A DNA stretch of 64,000 nucleotides, taken from NCBI GenBank assembly GCA_963727075.1, contig CAVSET010000006.1, positions 992,001 to 1,056,000 of the forward strand, written 5' to 3'. The translations under genes were made by a program, and so were the position numbers. The notes beneath the pieces are model-generated. The model had not been told where the DNA came from. It ran no database searches and worked only from the letters and a program-made list of their open reading frames with translations. The stretch comes from Bog-756 sp963727075. Lineage in GTDB: Bacteria > Actinomycetota > Acidimicrobiia > Acidimicrobiales > RAAP-2. Shown here piece after piece: positions 27,519 through 36,767 of the stretch; the stretch's first letter is position 1, and every line of letters begins with the position of its first letter.

Positions 27519-29873
27519 GTGGGCGATGGAGTGACGACGAAGGCGTGGAAGTACGTCCTGGCCCTCGGCCTGTGCAGTGTGGCCGGCTACCTCCTCGCCC
27601 CGGGGGCGACACCCAAGGACGCCCTGTTCCAGGCGATGGGGACGGCGTCGGTCCTGTGCATCCTGATCGGGATCCGGCTCCATCGGCCCCATGAGCGGCT
27701 CGGCTGGTTCGTCCTGGCTCTCGGCGTGGCCGCCTTCACCGGAGCGGACTTCCTCACCCACGCCGACCACCTCCCGCCCCATGCCGCCCGCCCCGAGCTC
27801 TCCGGCGCTCATGCCATGTACCTGGCCGGGTACCTGTGCATCTTCGCCGCTGTCATCCGGTTGGGCCGCGACCCCAATCATTCGCGAACGCGGGAGGACT
27901 ACATCGATGCGGCCATCGTCTCCCTCGGTGTGCTGGCTGTCTCGTCGCGCCTCCTCATGACCTCCTACGTGCACGGCGGCGCCTATACCACCGAGGGCCG
28001 GCTCGTCCTGCTGTCGTACCCGATCCTCGACGTCGTCCTGATCTTCATCGTCTTCCGCTCACTGCTCTTCGGTGTGCTCGGGCGACCATTCCACCGGATC
28101 CTCGCCGTCGCCTTCCTCGTCATGTCCGCCTCGGACCTCGTCTACGAGCTACTCGCGCTCCACGGCGTCGACGGTGGCATTGCCTGGGTCGACGCCGGCT
28201 TCCTCGTCGCCTACGTTCTCATCGGGGCGGCCGCACTCCACCCGTCGGTCGGCGAGGCCGTACCCGTCAACCCGAAGCCGGCGCCAAGCGTCTACCAGCG
28301 AGCGACGAACGGTCGGAGCCGGATCCCGGCGGTCGTGTTCGCCGGTTTCGTCCCGCCCAGCATCCTGCTCGTCGCCAGCTCTCTGGGTGCGCCCGTCGAC
28401 GTCCCCGTCCAATCCGCGCTCTGTGTCGCGGTCTTCGCTCTCATCTACCTTCGGATGATGTGGCTCATCGGGCGGATCACCGGACAGACCAGCGAGATCG
28501 AGGTGCACGCGCGGGCCCTCGAAGCATCGCACCGCGAACGGGACGCCCTCGAGAAGGACCTCCGGCACCTGGCCTTCCATGACGAGCTCACCGGCCTGGC
28601 CAACCGGGCGTTGCTCCACGACCGGGTGGAGCATGCCCTGGCCGCCGCACCCCGCACGGGCCGGTCGGTGGCGCTGTGCTTCGGCGACCTCGACGGGTTC
28701 AAGACCGTCAACGACACCCTGGGACACCACGTCGGTGACGGCGTGCTGGTGAGGGCGAGCCGACTGCTCTCATCCATCGTCCGCCCGGGGGACACGGTGG
28801 CTCGGCTCGGCGGCGACGAGTTCGCCGTTCTCCTGATCGGCATCGAGCACCCCGATGCCGCGGTCGACTTCGCCCGCCGCATCGTGAGCGTCCTGAGGGA
28901 CGCGCCCGATTTCGAGGGGAACCAGGTCGGCCTGTCGATCAGCGTGGGCGTGGCCTATGGCGAGACAGGCAAGACGACCGAACAACTTCTCAGCGAGGCC
29001 GACTCGGCCATGTACGAGGCGAAGGAGCGCGGCAAGAACTGCGTCGAGGTGTTCCAACCGTCGATGCGGTCGCGGATGCTCGAGCGCCTGGACATGACCA
29101 ACGGCTTCCGCTGGGCGCTCGGCCGCTCCGAATTCTTCCTCCAGTACCAGCCCGTCGTGTCCCTGTCCGACCGCCGGCTCTGCGGGTTCGAGGCCCTGGT
29201 CCGTTGGGCCCACCCCACCCTCGGCGAGGTCGACCCCCTCCGCTTCATCCCCATCGCCGAGGAGACCGGCTTCATCGTCCCCCTGGGTCGGTGGGTGCTG
29301 GTCGAGGCCTGCGAGCAGCTGGCGGCGTGGACGACCCATTCGGGCGACGGCCTGAGCCTCTCCGTGAACCTCTCGAGGCGACAGCTCGGGTCTCCGCAGC
29401 TGGCCGACGAGGTCCGGACCGCACTGTCACTGAGCGGCGTCAGCCCGGATCGGCTCATTCTCGAGGTCACCGAGAGCGTCCTCATGGAGGACCCTGGCCG
29501 GGCCACCCGGGCGCTCGCCGAGCTACGGGCCATGGGCATCCGGATCGCGGTGGACGACTTCGGGACGGGCTACTCCTCGCTCAGCCACCTCCAGCATTTC
29601 CCGGTCGACATCCTGAAGATCGACAAGTCGTTCATCGACCCGTTGGTGACCGCCGACGAGCCCAGCTCCGCCCTGGTGACCACCATCATCGGGTTGGCCC
29701 GGAGCCTCGGGTTGGAGGTGATCGCCGAGGGGATCGAGCACGAGAGCCAGCTGCACCGCCTGGTCGACCTGGGGTGCCGGCACGGCCAGGGGTTCCTCAT
29801 GTCGCCGCCCCTCGTCGGGCGGGAGGCGGAGATGCTCATCGCCGGCTACCAGGCCAGCGCCGCGGTCAGCTGA
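27519..29873 (+). CDS. Multi-pass membrane GGDEF-EAL protein
   Basis: A 784-residue c-di-GMP protein. The first 320 residues contain eight to nine hydrophobic helices, then a short coiled linker (TSEIEVHARALEASHRERDALEKDL), a GGDEF domain with ARLGGDEF (about residue 430) and an EAL domain with GFEALVRW (about 558), SVNLSRRQL, EVTESVLMED, DDFGTGYSSL and KIDKSFIDPL. Both active-site signatures are complete. No PAS domain is present, unlike the protein at 16-18 kb, so its signal must enter through the membrane part. The start is GTG at 27519, with another GTG at 27531 possible. Confidence 0.92.
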   Translation: MGDGVTTKAWKYVLALGLCSVAGYLLAPGATPKDALFQAMGTASVLCILIGIRLHRPHERLGWFVLALGVAAFTGADFLTHADHLPPHAARPELSGAHAMYLAGYLCIFAAVIRLGRDPNHSRTREDYIDAAIVSLGVLAVSSRLLMTSYVHGGAYTTEGRLVLLSYPILDVVLIFIVFRSLLFGVLGRPFHRILAVAFLVMSASDLVYELLALHGVDGGIAWVDAGFLVAYVLIGAAALHPSVGEAVPVNPKPAPSVYQRATNGRSRIPAVVFAGFVPPSILLVASSLGAPVDVPVQSALCVAVFALIYLRMMWLIGRITGQTSEIEVHARALEASHRERDALEKDLRHLAFHDELTGLANRALLHDRVEHALAAAPRTGRSVALCFGDLDGFKTVNDTLGHHVGDGVLVRASRLLSSIVRPGDTVARLGGDEFAVLLIGIEHPDAAVDFARRIVSVLRDAPDFEGNQVGLSISVGVAYGETGKTTEQLLSEADSAMYEAKERGKNCVEVFQPSMRSRMLERLDMTNGFRWALGRSEFFLQYQPVVSLSDRRLCGFEALVRWAHPTLGEVDPLRFIPIAEETGFIVPLGRWVLVEACEQLAAWTTHSGDGLSLSVNLSRRQLGSPQLADEVRTALSLSGVSPDRLILEVTESVLMEDPGRATRALAELRAMGIRIAVDDFGTGYSSLSHLQHFPVDILKIDKSFIDPLVTADEPSSALVTTIIGLARSLGLEVIAEGIEHESQLHRLVDLGCRHGQGFLMSPPLVGREAEMLIAGYQASAAVS

Positions 29874-29946
29874 ACGAACCGTCCCGACCCGGCTCACCTA
29901 CACTCGGGCCTACCGCACCGGACGCGGTGCCCAGGGGGACGGCGCG

Positions 29947-31077
29947 ATGACCACCTTGCAGACCCAGTTCACCGAGGACGAGCTGCTCGCCGACCATCCG
30001 ATCGTCGAGCCCCTCCTGGCGGACGGGATCCGTTGCCACGGCGGCTTCGACGAGCGGGGCGACTACGTGTCCCCCCGAACGCTTCACCGGTGGCCGGCGA
30101 TACGCGCCTGGGAGGAGCAACGGCTGGCCGAATTCGCCACCCCGCTGCTCGACGTCCCGCTGGACACGTGGCCCGAGAACTTCCCCAATGTGGAGCAGTC
30201 CAAGTTCCTGATCCGCGTCGGCGCCCCGCAGCCCACCATCTCCGCACTCTCCCGTATCGGGACCCTGGAAGGGTTCGGGGGCCTGCTCCGGCAGCTTCCC
30301 GTGCCCGCCTTCGAACAATGCTTCGACGAGGACATCAGCGGCACGGCGATCGCCCATATCGACGGCGGTCTCTTCGAGGCCCACGCCCGGGACGAATCGG
30401 GATTCGGCGACCAAGCCGGTCACGACCGCATGTGGTTCGCCGCCCGGGATATCGCCTTCGAGCATCCGGCGGCCGCCGACCAGACGGCACGCATGCTGGC
30501 TCGGATGGGCATCGACCCGGCTCCCAAGTCGGAGGCGCACTTGGCCGAGCTCCGCCGGCAGGCCACGGTGTCGCGTGTCCTGCCCAACGACATCGACCTC
30601 GTGCTGGAGTCGGTGGTCGGCCGGATGATCGGTCTGCTGCTCATCGAGATCTCCGCCTTCCACGGGTTCCGGTGGGCCGAGGCGGTGCTCGGTGACACGG
30701 AGCTCGTGGCGGGCGACGGTGAGGCGGCTCGGCTGGTGTCCTACATCCGCTCGGACGAGACCCCCCACGTCGCCTGGTTGCGGACAGCCCTGTCGGAGAT
30801 GCGCGACCGGACCTGGGTCGGCACCAGCGGTCGCCGCCACGACGGCACCGAGATGGTCGGTGCGCTCTGGGACCGGGCCATCCGCGACTCGTTGGTGCTC
30901 AGGCGCCAGGAGAACCTGGCCTTCGCCATGCGAGAGGTCGAGCACGCCCTGGCCGGCCGGGCTGACTCGGCCGATCTCATCGCCGAGATGCTCTCGCTCG
31001 GGTCGGTCGTCCGCGGCGATGACGGCACGCTGGTCGATCCACCCGTCGACCACACCCTCGGCCAGGTGGAGTTGTGA
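29947..31077 (+). CDS. Ferritin-like di-iron protein of unknown function
   Basis: A 376-residue helical protein I cannot place in a named family. Candidate metal-ligand motifs typical of ferritin-like carboxylate enzymes are GHDRMWFAARDIAFEHPAA, LLIEISAFHGFRWAEAVL and YIRSDETPHVAWLRTAL (E..H pairs on successive helices). The ATG follows CAGGGGGACG and an upstream short hairpin (GCACCG/CGGTGC). Its stop codon overlaps the start of the LLM flavin protein (GTGA), so the two are translationally coupled. Possible roles are an oxygenase or an oxygen/peroxide-handling partner of the flavin enzyme. This is inference. Confidence 0.7.
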   Translation: MTTLQTQFTEDELLADHPIVEPLLADGIRCHGGFDERGDYVSPRTLHRWPAIRAWEEQRLAEFATPLLDVPLDTWPENFPNVEQSKFLIRVGAPQPTISALSRIGTLEGFGGLLRQLPVPAFEQCFDEDISGTAIAHIDGGLFEAHARDESGFGDQAGHDRMWFAARDIAFEHPAAADQTARMLARMGIDPAPKSEAHLAELRRQATVSRVLPNDIDLVLESVVGRMIGLLLIEISAFHGFRWAEAVLGDTELVAGDGEAARLVSYIRSDETPHVAWLRTALSEMRDRTWVGTSGRRHDGTEMVGALWDRAIRDSLVLRRQENLAFAMREVEHALAGRADSADLIAEMLSLGSVVRGDDGTLVDPPVDHTLGQVEL

Positions 31078-32435
31078 AGTTCGGGATCTTCTACGAACAT
31101 CAGCTCCCCCGTCCGTGGAGCGACACCAGCGAGCAGCAGCTGATCACCGACGCCCTGGACCAGATCGAGCTGGCCGACCGGCTCGGGTTGCAGTACCTCT
31201 GGGAGGTGGAGCACCACTTCCTGGAGGAGTACTCCCACTCGAGCGCGCCCGAGGTGTTCCTCGCCGCCGCCAGCCAGCGGACCCGGCGCATGCGCATGGG
31301 CCACGGGGTGGTCCAGACTGCCCCCGGCTACAACCACCCGGCCCGCATCGCCGAGCGCATCGCCATGCTGGACCTCGTCTCCGGGGGCCGGGTCGAGTTC
31401 GGGACCGGGGAATCCTCCTCCGAGGCCGAGCTGGCCGGATTCGGCGTCGACCGGGTCACCAAGCGGGAAGCCTGGCTCGAGGGACTGGAGGTGGCCGTCC
31501 GGTGCATGACCGAGACGCCCTTCGGAGGCGTCGAGGGCACGTTCGTCTCCATGCCCCCCCGCAACGTCGTCCCGAAGCCGGTGCAACGGCCCCATCCTCC
31601 CCTGTGGGTGGCCTGCAGCCGCCGTGACACCATCCTGTTGGCCGCGGAGAAGGGGATCGGCGCTCTCAGCTTCGCCTTCGTCGAGCCCGAGGACGCCAAG
31701 CAATGGGTGGAGGACTACGAGGCCGTCCTGAGCGAGCGATGCGTCCCGGTCGGGTTGGCCGTGAACCCGCAGGTCGCCTGCGTGACTCCCATGATGTGCG
31801 CCCGGAGCGAGGACGAGGCACTGGCCCGCGGGCTGGAGGGGGCCAACTTCTTCGGGTACTCGCTGGCCCACTACTACGTCTTCGGTGACCACGTTCCGGC
31901 GACCACCGACGTCTGGCAGGAATTCTTGCAGCGGCGCGGGAAGATGGGCTACTCGCCCGAGGCGGCGCTGGCCGTCCGGCAGGAGACGCTCGGAGCCAAG
32001 GCCGCCGCCGGTGACCACACCGGACTTCGCGGCGCCATCGGCACGCCGGCGCAGCTCCGAGAGTTCCTCCGCCGGTATGAGGACGCCGGCATCGACCAGC
32101 TCATCTTCGTCATGCAAGCCGGGCGCAACCGGCACGAGCACATCATGGAGTCCATCGAGCTCTTCGGGACCGAGGTGCTGCCCGAGTTCGTCGAGCGCGA
32201 CCAGCTCGCCGGCCCGGCCCGGGCCGCCCGGTGGGAGCCGCTCATCGAGGCGGCCATGGCCCGTCGGGTGCGGCACGACCCGGAGATGCCCGACGACTAC
32301 GTGATGCGGGCCATCCCGAAACAGATGGTGGCGGCCATGCAGAGCGAGCCGGCCGAGCAGTGGCTCGAATCGCTGGCCGACAAGCAGGCCGCCGGCGTGC
32401 ACGACGAGGAGTTCCAGCGCCTGGTGGACGGCTGA
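31074..32435 (+). CDS. LLM-class flavin-dependent oxidoreductase
   Basis: Luciferase-like TIM-barrel monooxygenase of 453 residues using reduced FMN or F420. Seen: MKFGIFYEHQLPRPW, LWEVEHHFLEEYSHSSAPEV (the EHHF motif of the active-site region), MRMGHGVVQTAPGYNHPARI, LDLVSGGRVEFGTGESSS and LWVACSRRDTILLAAEKGIG. The C-terminal 100 residues are longer than in simple members. The GTG start overlaps the previous stop by four bases. LLM proteins in actinobacteria act on aldehydes, alkanes, sulfonates or via F420. The coupling to a ferritin-like protein is the only substrate clue. Confidence 0.9.
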   Translation: MKFGIFYEHQLPRPWSDTSEQQLITDALDQIELADRLGLQYLWEVEHHFLEEYSHSSAPEVFLAAASQRTRRMRMGHGVVQTAPGYNHPARIAERIAMLDLVSGGRVEFGTGESSSEAELAGFGVDRVTKREAWLEGLEVAVRCMTETPFGGVEGTFVSMPPRNVVPKPVQRPHPPLWVACSRRDTILLAAEKGIGALSFAFVEPEDAKQWVEDYEAVLSERCVPVGLAVNPQVACVTPMMCARSEDEALARGLEGANFFGYSLAHYYVFGDHVPATTDVWQEFLQRRGKMGYSPEAALAVRQETLGAKAAAGDHTGLRGAIGTPAQLREFLRRYEDAGIDQLIFVMQAGRNRHEHIMESIELFGTEVLPEFVERDQLAGPARAARWEPLIEAAMARRVRHDPEMPDDYVMRAIPKQMVAAMQSEPAEQWLESLADKQAAGVHDEEFQRLVDG

Positions 32436-32478
32436 AGGCGCCGCACCAGCCCGGTCCGGTGGGAATTACGCTGGTACG

Positions 32479-32754
32479 GTGACCTCTCCCTCCGGCTCGG
32501 CCTCGCCACGCATCACCGGACCGGGCCGTGACGATGGCTCGGCCACGGCCGAGCTGGCCGTGCGCGGGATGCACTGCGGGTCGTGTGCCACCCTGATCGA
32601 AGAGGTGCTCGCTGAGCAGGAGGGGGTGCGTGCCGTCTCGGTCGACCTCGACCAGGGCCGGGCCTCCATCGAGTACGACCCCTCCCTGCTGGGGATGGGC
32701 GATCTGACCGAGGCCATCGCCGGTGCCGGCTACTCGGCCGCCCCGCTGGCCTAG
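32479..32754 (+). CDS. HMA-domain copper chaperone
   Basis: A 91-residue soluble heavy-metal-associated domain. RGMHCGSCATLIEEVL holds the Cu(I)-binding MxCxxC motif, and the ferredoxin-like fold continues through VRAVSVDLDQGRASIEYDP. It has an unusual 25-residue Ser/Gly/Pro-rich N-terminal extension. It lies 16 bases before copA and presumably delivers Cu(I) to it, as CopZ does. The start is GTG at 32479. Confidence 0.88.
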   Translation: MTSPSGSASPRITGPGRDDGSATAELAVRGMHCGSCATLIEEVLAEQEGVRAVSVDLDQGRASIEYDPSLLGMGDLTEAIAGAGYSAAPLA

Positions 32755-32770
32755 GACCGGGCTTCGACCG

Positions 32771-35449
32771 GTGCTCACTGTCCCGACGGAGGAGGTCCAC
32801 CCGGCCGGGACGGAGGAAGGGCCGCTCACCACGGCCGAGCTCGAGCTGGGCGGCATGCACTGCAGCGCCTGCGCCACCCGGATCCAACGCGCCCTCTCCC
32901 GTCTGCCCGCCGTCGCCAGCGCCGCCGTCAACATGGCCACCGAGCGGGCCTTCGTCTCCTACGACCCCGCCCAGCTCGGTACCGGGGAGCTGTGCCTCGC
33001 CGTGTCGGAAGCCGGGTACACGGCCACACCGGTGGAGGAACGGGAGGCGGACACCGGCCGCCGCGACGATCCGGACCGATGGGGACTGCGGGCCGCCATC
33101 TCGTGGCCCCTCGCCATCCTGGCCCTGTCGGTGGCACTCCTCTCCCCCGAGTCGGCTGCCGCCGGCTGGACGGTGCTCGCCCTGGCCATCGGAGTGGAGC
33201 TCGCCGGGGGCTGGCCGTTCCTGCGGAACAGCGCCCGGTTGTTACGGCACGGTGCCACCAGTATGGACACCCTGATCGCCTTGGGCACACTGTCGGCTCT
33301 GGCGGTGAGCGCGGTCGAGGCCATCGCCCTCGGCGGCCGGCACCTCCACCTCGGAGGCAGTGGGGCGTTCGCCGCCCGCCTTCACGGAGTGATGGCCCCA
33401 CTGATCGTGGCCGTCCTCGTCACCGGCAGGGCCGTCGAGGCGCGGGCCAGGGCCCGAGCCGCCGTGGCCATGCACTCCCTCCTGACCCTGCGCCCCCCCA
33501 CCGCCCGGGTGGTGACCACCGTGGAGGACGAGGAGGGTGAACTGGTCTCGCCCGAGAGCGTGCCGGTGCTCGCCCTGGTGCGGGTCCGACCGGGCGAGGC
33601 CCTCCCGCTCGACGGTACCGTGGTCTCCGGCTGGTCGGCGGTGGACGAGTCGATGCTCACCGGGGAGCCCCTGCCGGTCGACCGTGGCCCGGGGAGCCAG
33701 GTCACCGGCGGCACGCGCAACGGAAGCGGCGCGCTCGTCATCCGGGTGGAGACGGTGGCAGCCGAGTCGGTGCTCGCCCGCCTCCAGCGCCTGGTCGACG
33801 AGGCACAGCGTGACAAGGCGCCACTCCAGCGGATCGCCGATCGGATCAGTGGCATCTTCGTCCCGGCCGTCCTCGCCGGGGCCGGTCTCACCTTCCTCGG
33901 ATGGTGGCTGGTCGTCGGGAACCTCGGCCAGGCCGTGTTGAGCGGGTTGGCCGTGCTGCTGGTGGCCTGCCCGTGCGCCATGGGCCTGGCCGCGCCGGTG
34001 GCCATGATGGTCGGGTGCGGGCGAGCCGCCGCACTCGGCATCTTCGTGCGGAGCGGGGACGTCCTCGAGCGTCTGGCCAAGGTCGACCGGGTGGTGTTCG
34101 ACAAGACCGGGACCCTGACCGAGCGCCACGCCGAGGTCACTGCGGTCGCCACCGTGCCCGGCGTCGACCAGGACGAGGTGCTGTCGTGGGCGGCGGCGGT
34201 CGAGGCGGAGAGCGAGCATCCCATCGCCACCGCCATCGTGGCTCGTGCCCGCCCGGCCGCCGGTGCCCGCCACGTGCGCTCGCTTCCCGGCATCGGGGTC
34301 CGGGGCGAGGTCGGCGGGCACCGGATCGAGGTGGGGAGGACCGTGCCCTCCGATCTCCCCGAGTGTCTCCGCGGCTCGGCCGGCGAGCGGTCCGGGCGGG
34401 GTGAGACGGTGGTCCTGGTCACCAGGGAAGGACAGGCGGTCGGGATCATTGCCGTGGCCACACCCCTGCGAAGCGAGGCGCGGGACGCCGTGGGACACCT
34501 CCGGTCGATGGGTCTGCCCTCGGGCATCCTGAGCGGCGACAGCGCCGCGGCCGTGCACGCCGTGGCCGGCCAGCTCGGCATCGACACGGTTCGGAGCGAC
34601 CTCTCCCCCTCCGGCAAGGTCGGGGCGCTGGCAGCCATGCGGAGTGCCGACCAACGGGTGCTGATGGTGGGCGATGGGGTCAACGACGCCCCGGCGCTGG
34701 CCGCGGCCGATGTCGGATGTGCCATCGGCAGCGGGTCCGAGGCCGCGCTGGCCAACAGCGACGTGGCCCTGCTCGGCAGCGATCTCGACGGAGTCCCGCT
34801 GGCTGTCGGTGTGGCCGGTTCCACCTACACGGTCATCGTCCAGAACTTCGCCTGGGCCATGGGCTACAACGTGTCAGCCTTGCCGCTCGCCGCCTTCGGG
34901 CTCCTCGACCCGCTGGTGGCGGCGGTGGCGATGGGGCTGTCCAGCGTGATCGTGGTGCTGAACAGTCTCCGGCTGACCCGGCTCGGCCGGAACGGCTCGA
35001 CACCGGTCGGGCGGTCGCCGTCCGCTCGGGGACGCCGAGGCGTCGCCGTGTCGGTGCTGCTCCCGGTCGTGCTGTTCGCCGCGCTGACCGGGGTGAGCCA
35101 GGCCCTCTCCCCCGCCCGGGGCCAGCCCCTGCTCCCCGAGCTTCCCCCGGTGACCACCATCGCCCTCCCCGACGGCGGCTCGGTCGAGACCTATCTCTCG
35201 CCCGGCCGCGTGGGGGTCGACCAGTTCCACATGGTCTTCAGCGGCCCGGCCGGTGATCTCAAGGGAGTGAATCCGCTGGTGACGGCCAGCGGCGACGGCC
35301 GCCCTCCTGAAGTGCTCCGCCAGCTCCGGCTGAGCCCTGGCCACCTCAGCGCCATCGTGGTCCTGAGCCCGGGAACCTGGCGGTTCCACGTTTCCGCCAC
35401 CGTGGCCACCAAGCCGGTCTCGTTCACGGTGACCAGGGCCATCGCCTGA
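32771..35449 (+). CDS. copA: Copper-exporting P1B-1 ATPase with C-terminal extracytoplasmic domain
   Basis: Exports Cu(I) across the membrane using ATP. Seen: N-terminal HMA with GGMHCSAC (residues 28-34), A-domain VDESMLTGEPLPVDRG, membrane metal site ACPCAMGLA (Cys about 400 and 402), phosphorylation motif DKTGTLTE (Asp about 443), SEHPIATAI, GDGVNDAPAL, and P1B-1 signatures YNVSALPLA and MGLSSV in the last helices. After these (about residue 760) there is an extra transmembrane helix and a roughly 110-residue domain (VDQFHMVFSG...LSPGTWRFHVSATV), resembling FixH/YtkA or the periplasmic part of CopC/D proteins. This is unusual for CopA. The GTG at 32771 avoids overlap with the chaperone gene. 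Confidence 0.93.
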   Translation: MLTVPTEEVHPAGTEEGPLTTAELELGGMHCSACATRIQRALSRLPAVASAAVNMATERAFVSYDPAQLGTGELCLAVSEAGYTATPVEEREADTGRRDDPDRWGLRAAISWPLAILALSVALLSPESAAAGWTVLALAIGVELAGGWPFLRNSARLLRHGATSMDTLIALGTLSALAVSAVEAIALGGRHLHLGGSGAFAARLHGVMAPLIVAVLVTGRAVEARARARAAVAMHSLLTLRPPTARVVTTVEDEEGELVSPESVPVLALVRVRPGEALPLDGTVVSGWSAVDESMLTGEPLPVDRGPGSQVTGGTRNGSGALVIRVETVAAESVLARLQRLVDEAQRDKAPLQRIADRISGIFVPAVLAGAGLTFLGWWLVVGNLGQAVLSGLAVLLVACPCAMGLAAPVAMMVGCGRAAALGIFVRSGDVLERLAKVDRVVFDKTGTLTERHAEVTAVATVPGVDQDEVLSWAAAVEAESEHPIATAIVARARPAAGARHVRSLPGIGVRGEVGGHRIEVGRTVPSDLPECLRGSAGERSGRGETVVLVTREGQAVGIIAVATPLRSEARDAVGHLRSMGLPSGILSGDSAAAVHAVAGQLGIDTVRSDLSPSGKVGALAAMRSADQRVLMVGDGVNDAPALAAADVGCAIGSGSEAALANSDVALLGSDLDGVPLAVGVAGSTYTVIVQNFAWAMGYNVSALPLAAFGLLDPLVAAVAMGLSSVIVVLNSLRLTRLGRNGSTPVGRSPSARGRRGVAVSVLLPVVLFAALTGVSQALSPARGQPLLPELPPVTTIALPDGGSVETYLSPGRVGVDQFHMVFSGPAGDLKGVNPLVTASGDGRPPEVLRQLRLSPGHLSAIVVLSPGTWRFHVSATVATKPVSFTVTRAIA

Positions 35450-35622
35450 CCAGCCCCTCGGGGTCAGGCGACGTGCCCCGGCGTGAGGCGGACTATCCAC
35501 CGGTCGTGATCGGGCCTCGGGGCGCCACGCCACCGATGGGCTTCCTCTGGGAATCGCCGGTTGCCTTGTCCCCGAGGTCGATGACCCGGCAGCCGCCGGC
35601 CGCCGGCGGTAGGATCGCGCCC

Positions 35623-36767
35623 ATGACCTCCCGTTTGACGCGCCTGGTCCTCGTCATTGTCCTCGCCGCGGCGGGGCTCGCCACCGGCGTCCTCACCTCA
35701 GCCGCGGGAGCATCGCCCCGGGTGAGCACCATAAAGATGCAGGCCAACCAGGCGTATACGCCGCAGGCACCGACGGGTGCCACCGACGACTACCACTGCA
35801 CGCTGGTAGACCCCCATGTCGCGGCCAACTCGTTCATCGTCTCGAGCCAGTTCTTCCCGAACAGCGTCGAAGTGCACCACGCCATCCTCTTCCTGGTGCC
35901 GCCCCAGGTGGTCAACGCGGCGAAGGCGGCCGACGTCGGCGGCAAGGGCTGGACCTGCTTCGGAGAGACCGCCCTCCCCGGCACGGGACTGGCCTCGCTC
36001 GGTGAGACGCCCTGGTTGACGGCGTGGGCCCCCGGCCACGGCAAGGACATCCTGCCCGCCGGGACCGGGGTCAAGCTCCCGGCCGGGAGCATGGTGATCA
36101 TGCAGATCCACTACAACCTCCTCCGTGGCGACAAGCCGGTCAGGTCCAAGCTCACGCTCAACACGGTCCCGGCGTCGACTCCGCTCAAGCCTCTCTCGCT
36201 CACCTTGATGCCGGCACCTCCCGACATCCCCTGCCCGGCCAGCGTGAGCGGGCCGCTGTGCAGCCGCACCGCCTCGCTGGCCGACACGAGCCAGCGTTTC
36301 GGAGCGGAAGCGGCCGGGTTCGTCGACACCCTCGAGACCATCTGTGACCGCAACCCGGCCAACCCGCCGACGGGGAACACCACCACGTGCACCTGGGGCG
36401 TGAGGGGTGGACAGAACATCGTGCGACTCGGGGTCCACATGCACTTGCTGGGCCGGGGCATGAAGATCGTGCTGGATCCGGGGACCCCACAGGCCCGCAC
36501 CCTGTTGAACGTGACCAACTACGACTTCAACTATCAGCGCTCGTACACCCTGAAGACACCGATCCTCACCCACCGCGGCGACAAGATCGGGGTTACCTGC
36601 ACCTACGACCCGACCCTCCGTCAGGAGCTGCCCGCGCTGCGCAAGCTGCCCCGCGCTTCGTAACCTGGGGCGACGGATCCTCGGACGAGATGTGCCTCGG
36701 GCTGGTCCAGACGGTGTCCGCCACCGGACGGGCCTCCTACTCGACGGGGGGCAGCTCAACCATCTGA
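35623..36767 (+). CDS. Secreted PHM-like copper type II monooxygenase, frameshift at the C-terminus
   Basis: Related to the ascorbate-dependent monooxygenases (peptidylglycine alpha-hydroxylating monooxygenase, dopamine beta-hydroxylase). A signal peptide (LVLVIVLAAAGLATGVL) precedes EVHHAILFLVP (His pair, about residue 83), MVIMQIHYNL (about 159) and VRLGVHMHLLGRGMK with the His-x-His copper site (about 270). The given frame stops at 36663 after LRKLPRAS, but the +1 frame continues RFVTWGDGSSDEMCLGL, whose Met would be the CuM ligand. An indel in the CCCC run near 36650 explains this. Corrected length is about 381 residues. Position after copA suggests copper supply or a copper-linked oxidation outside the cell. 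Confidence 0.85.
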
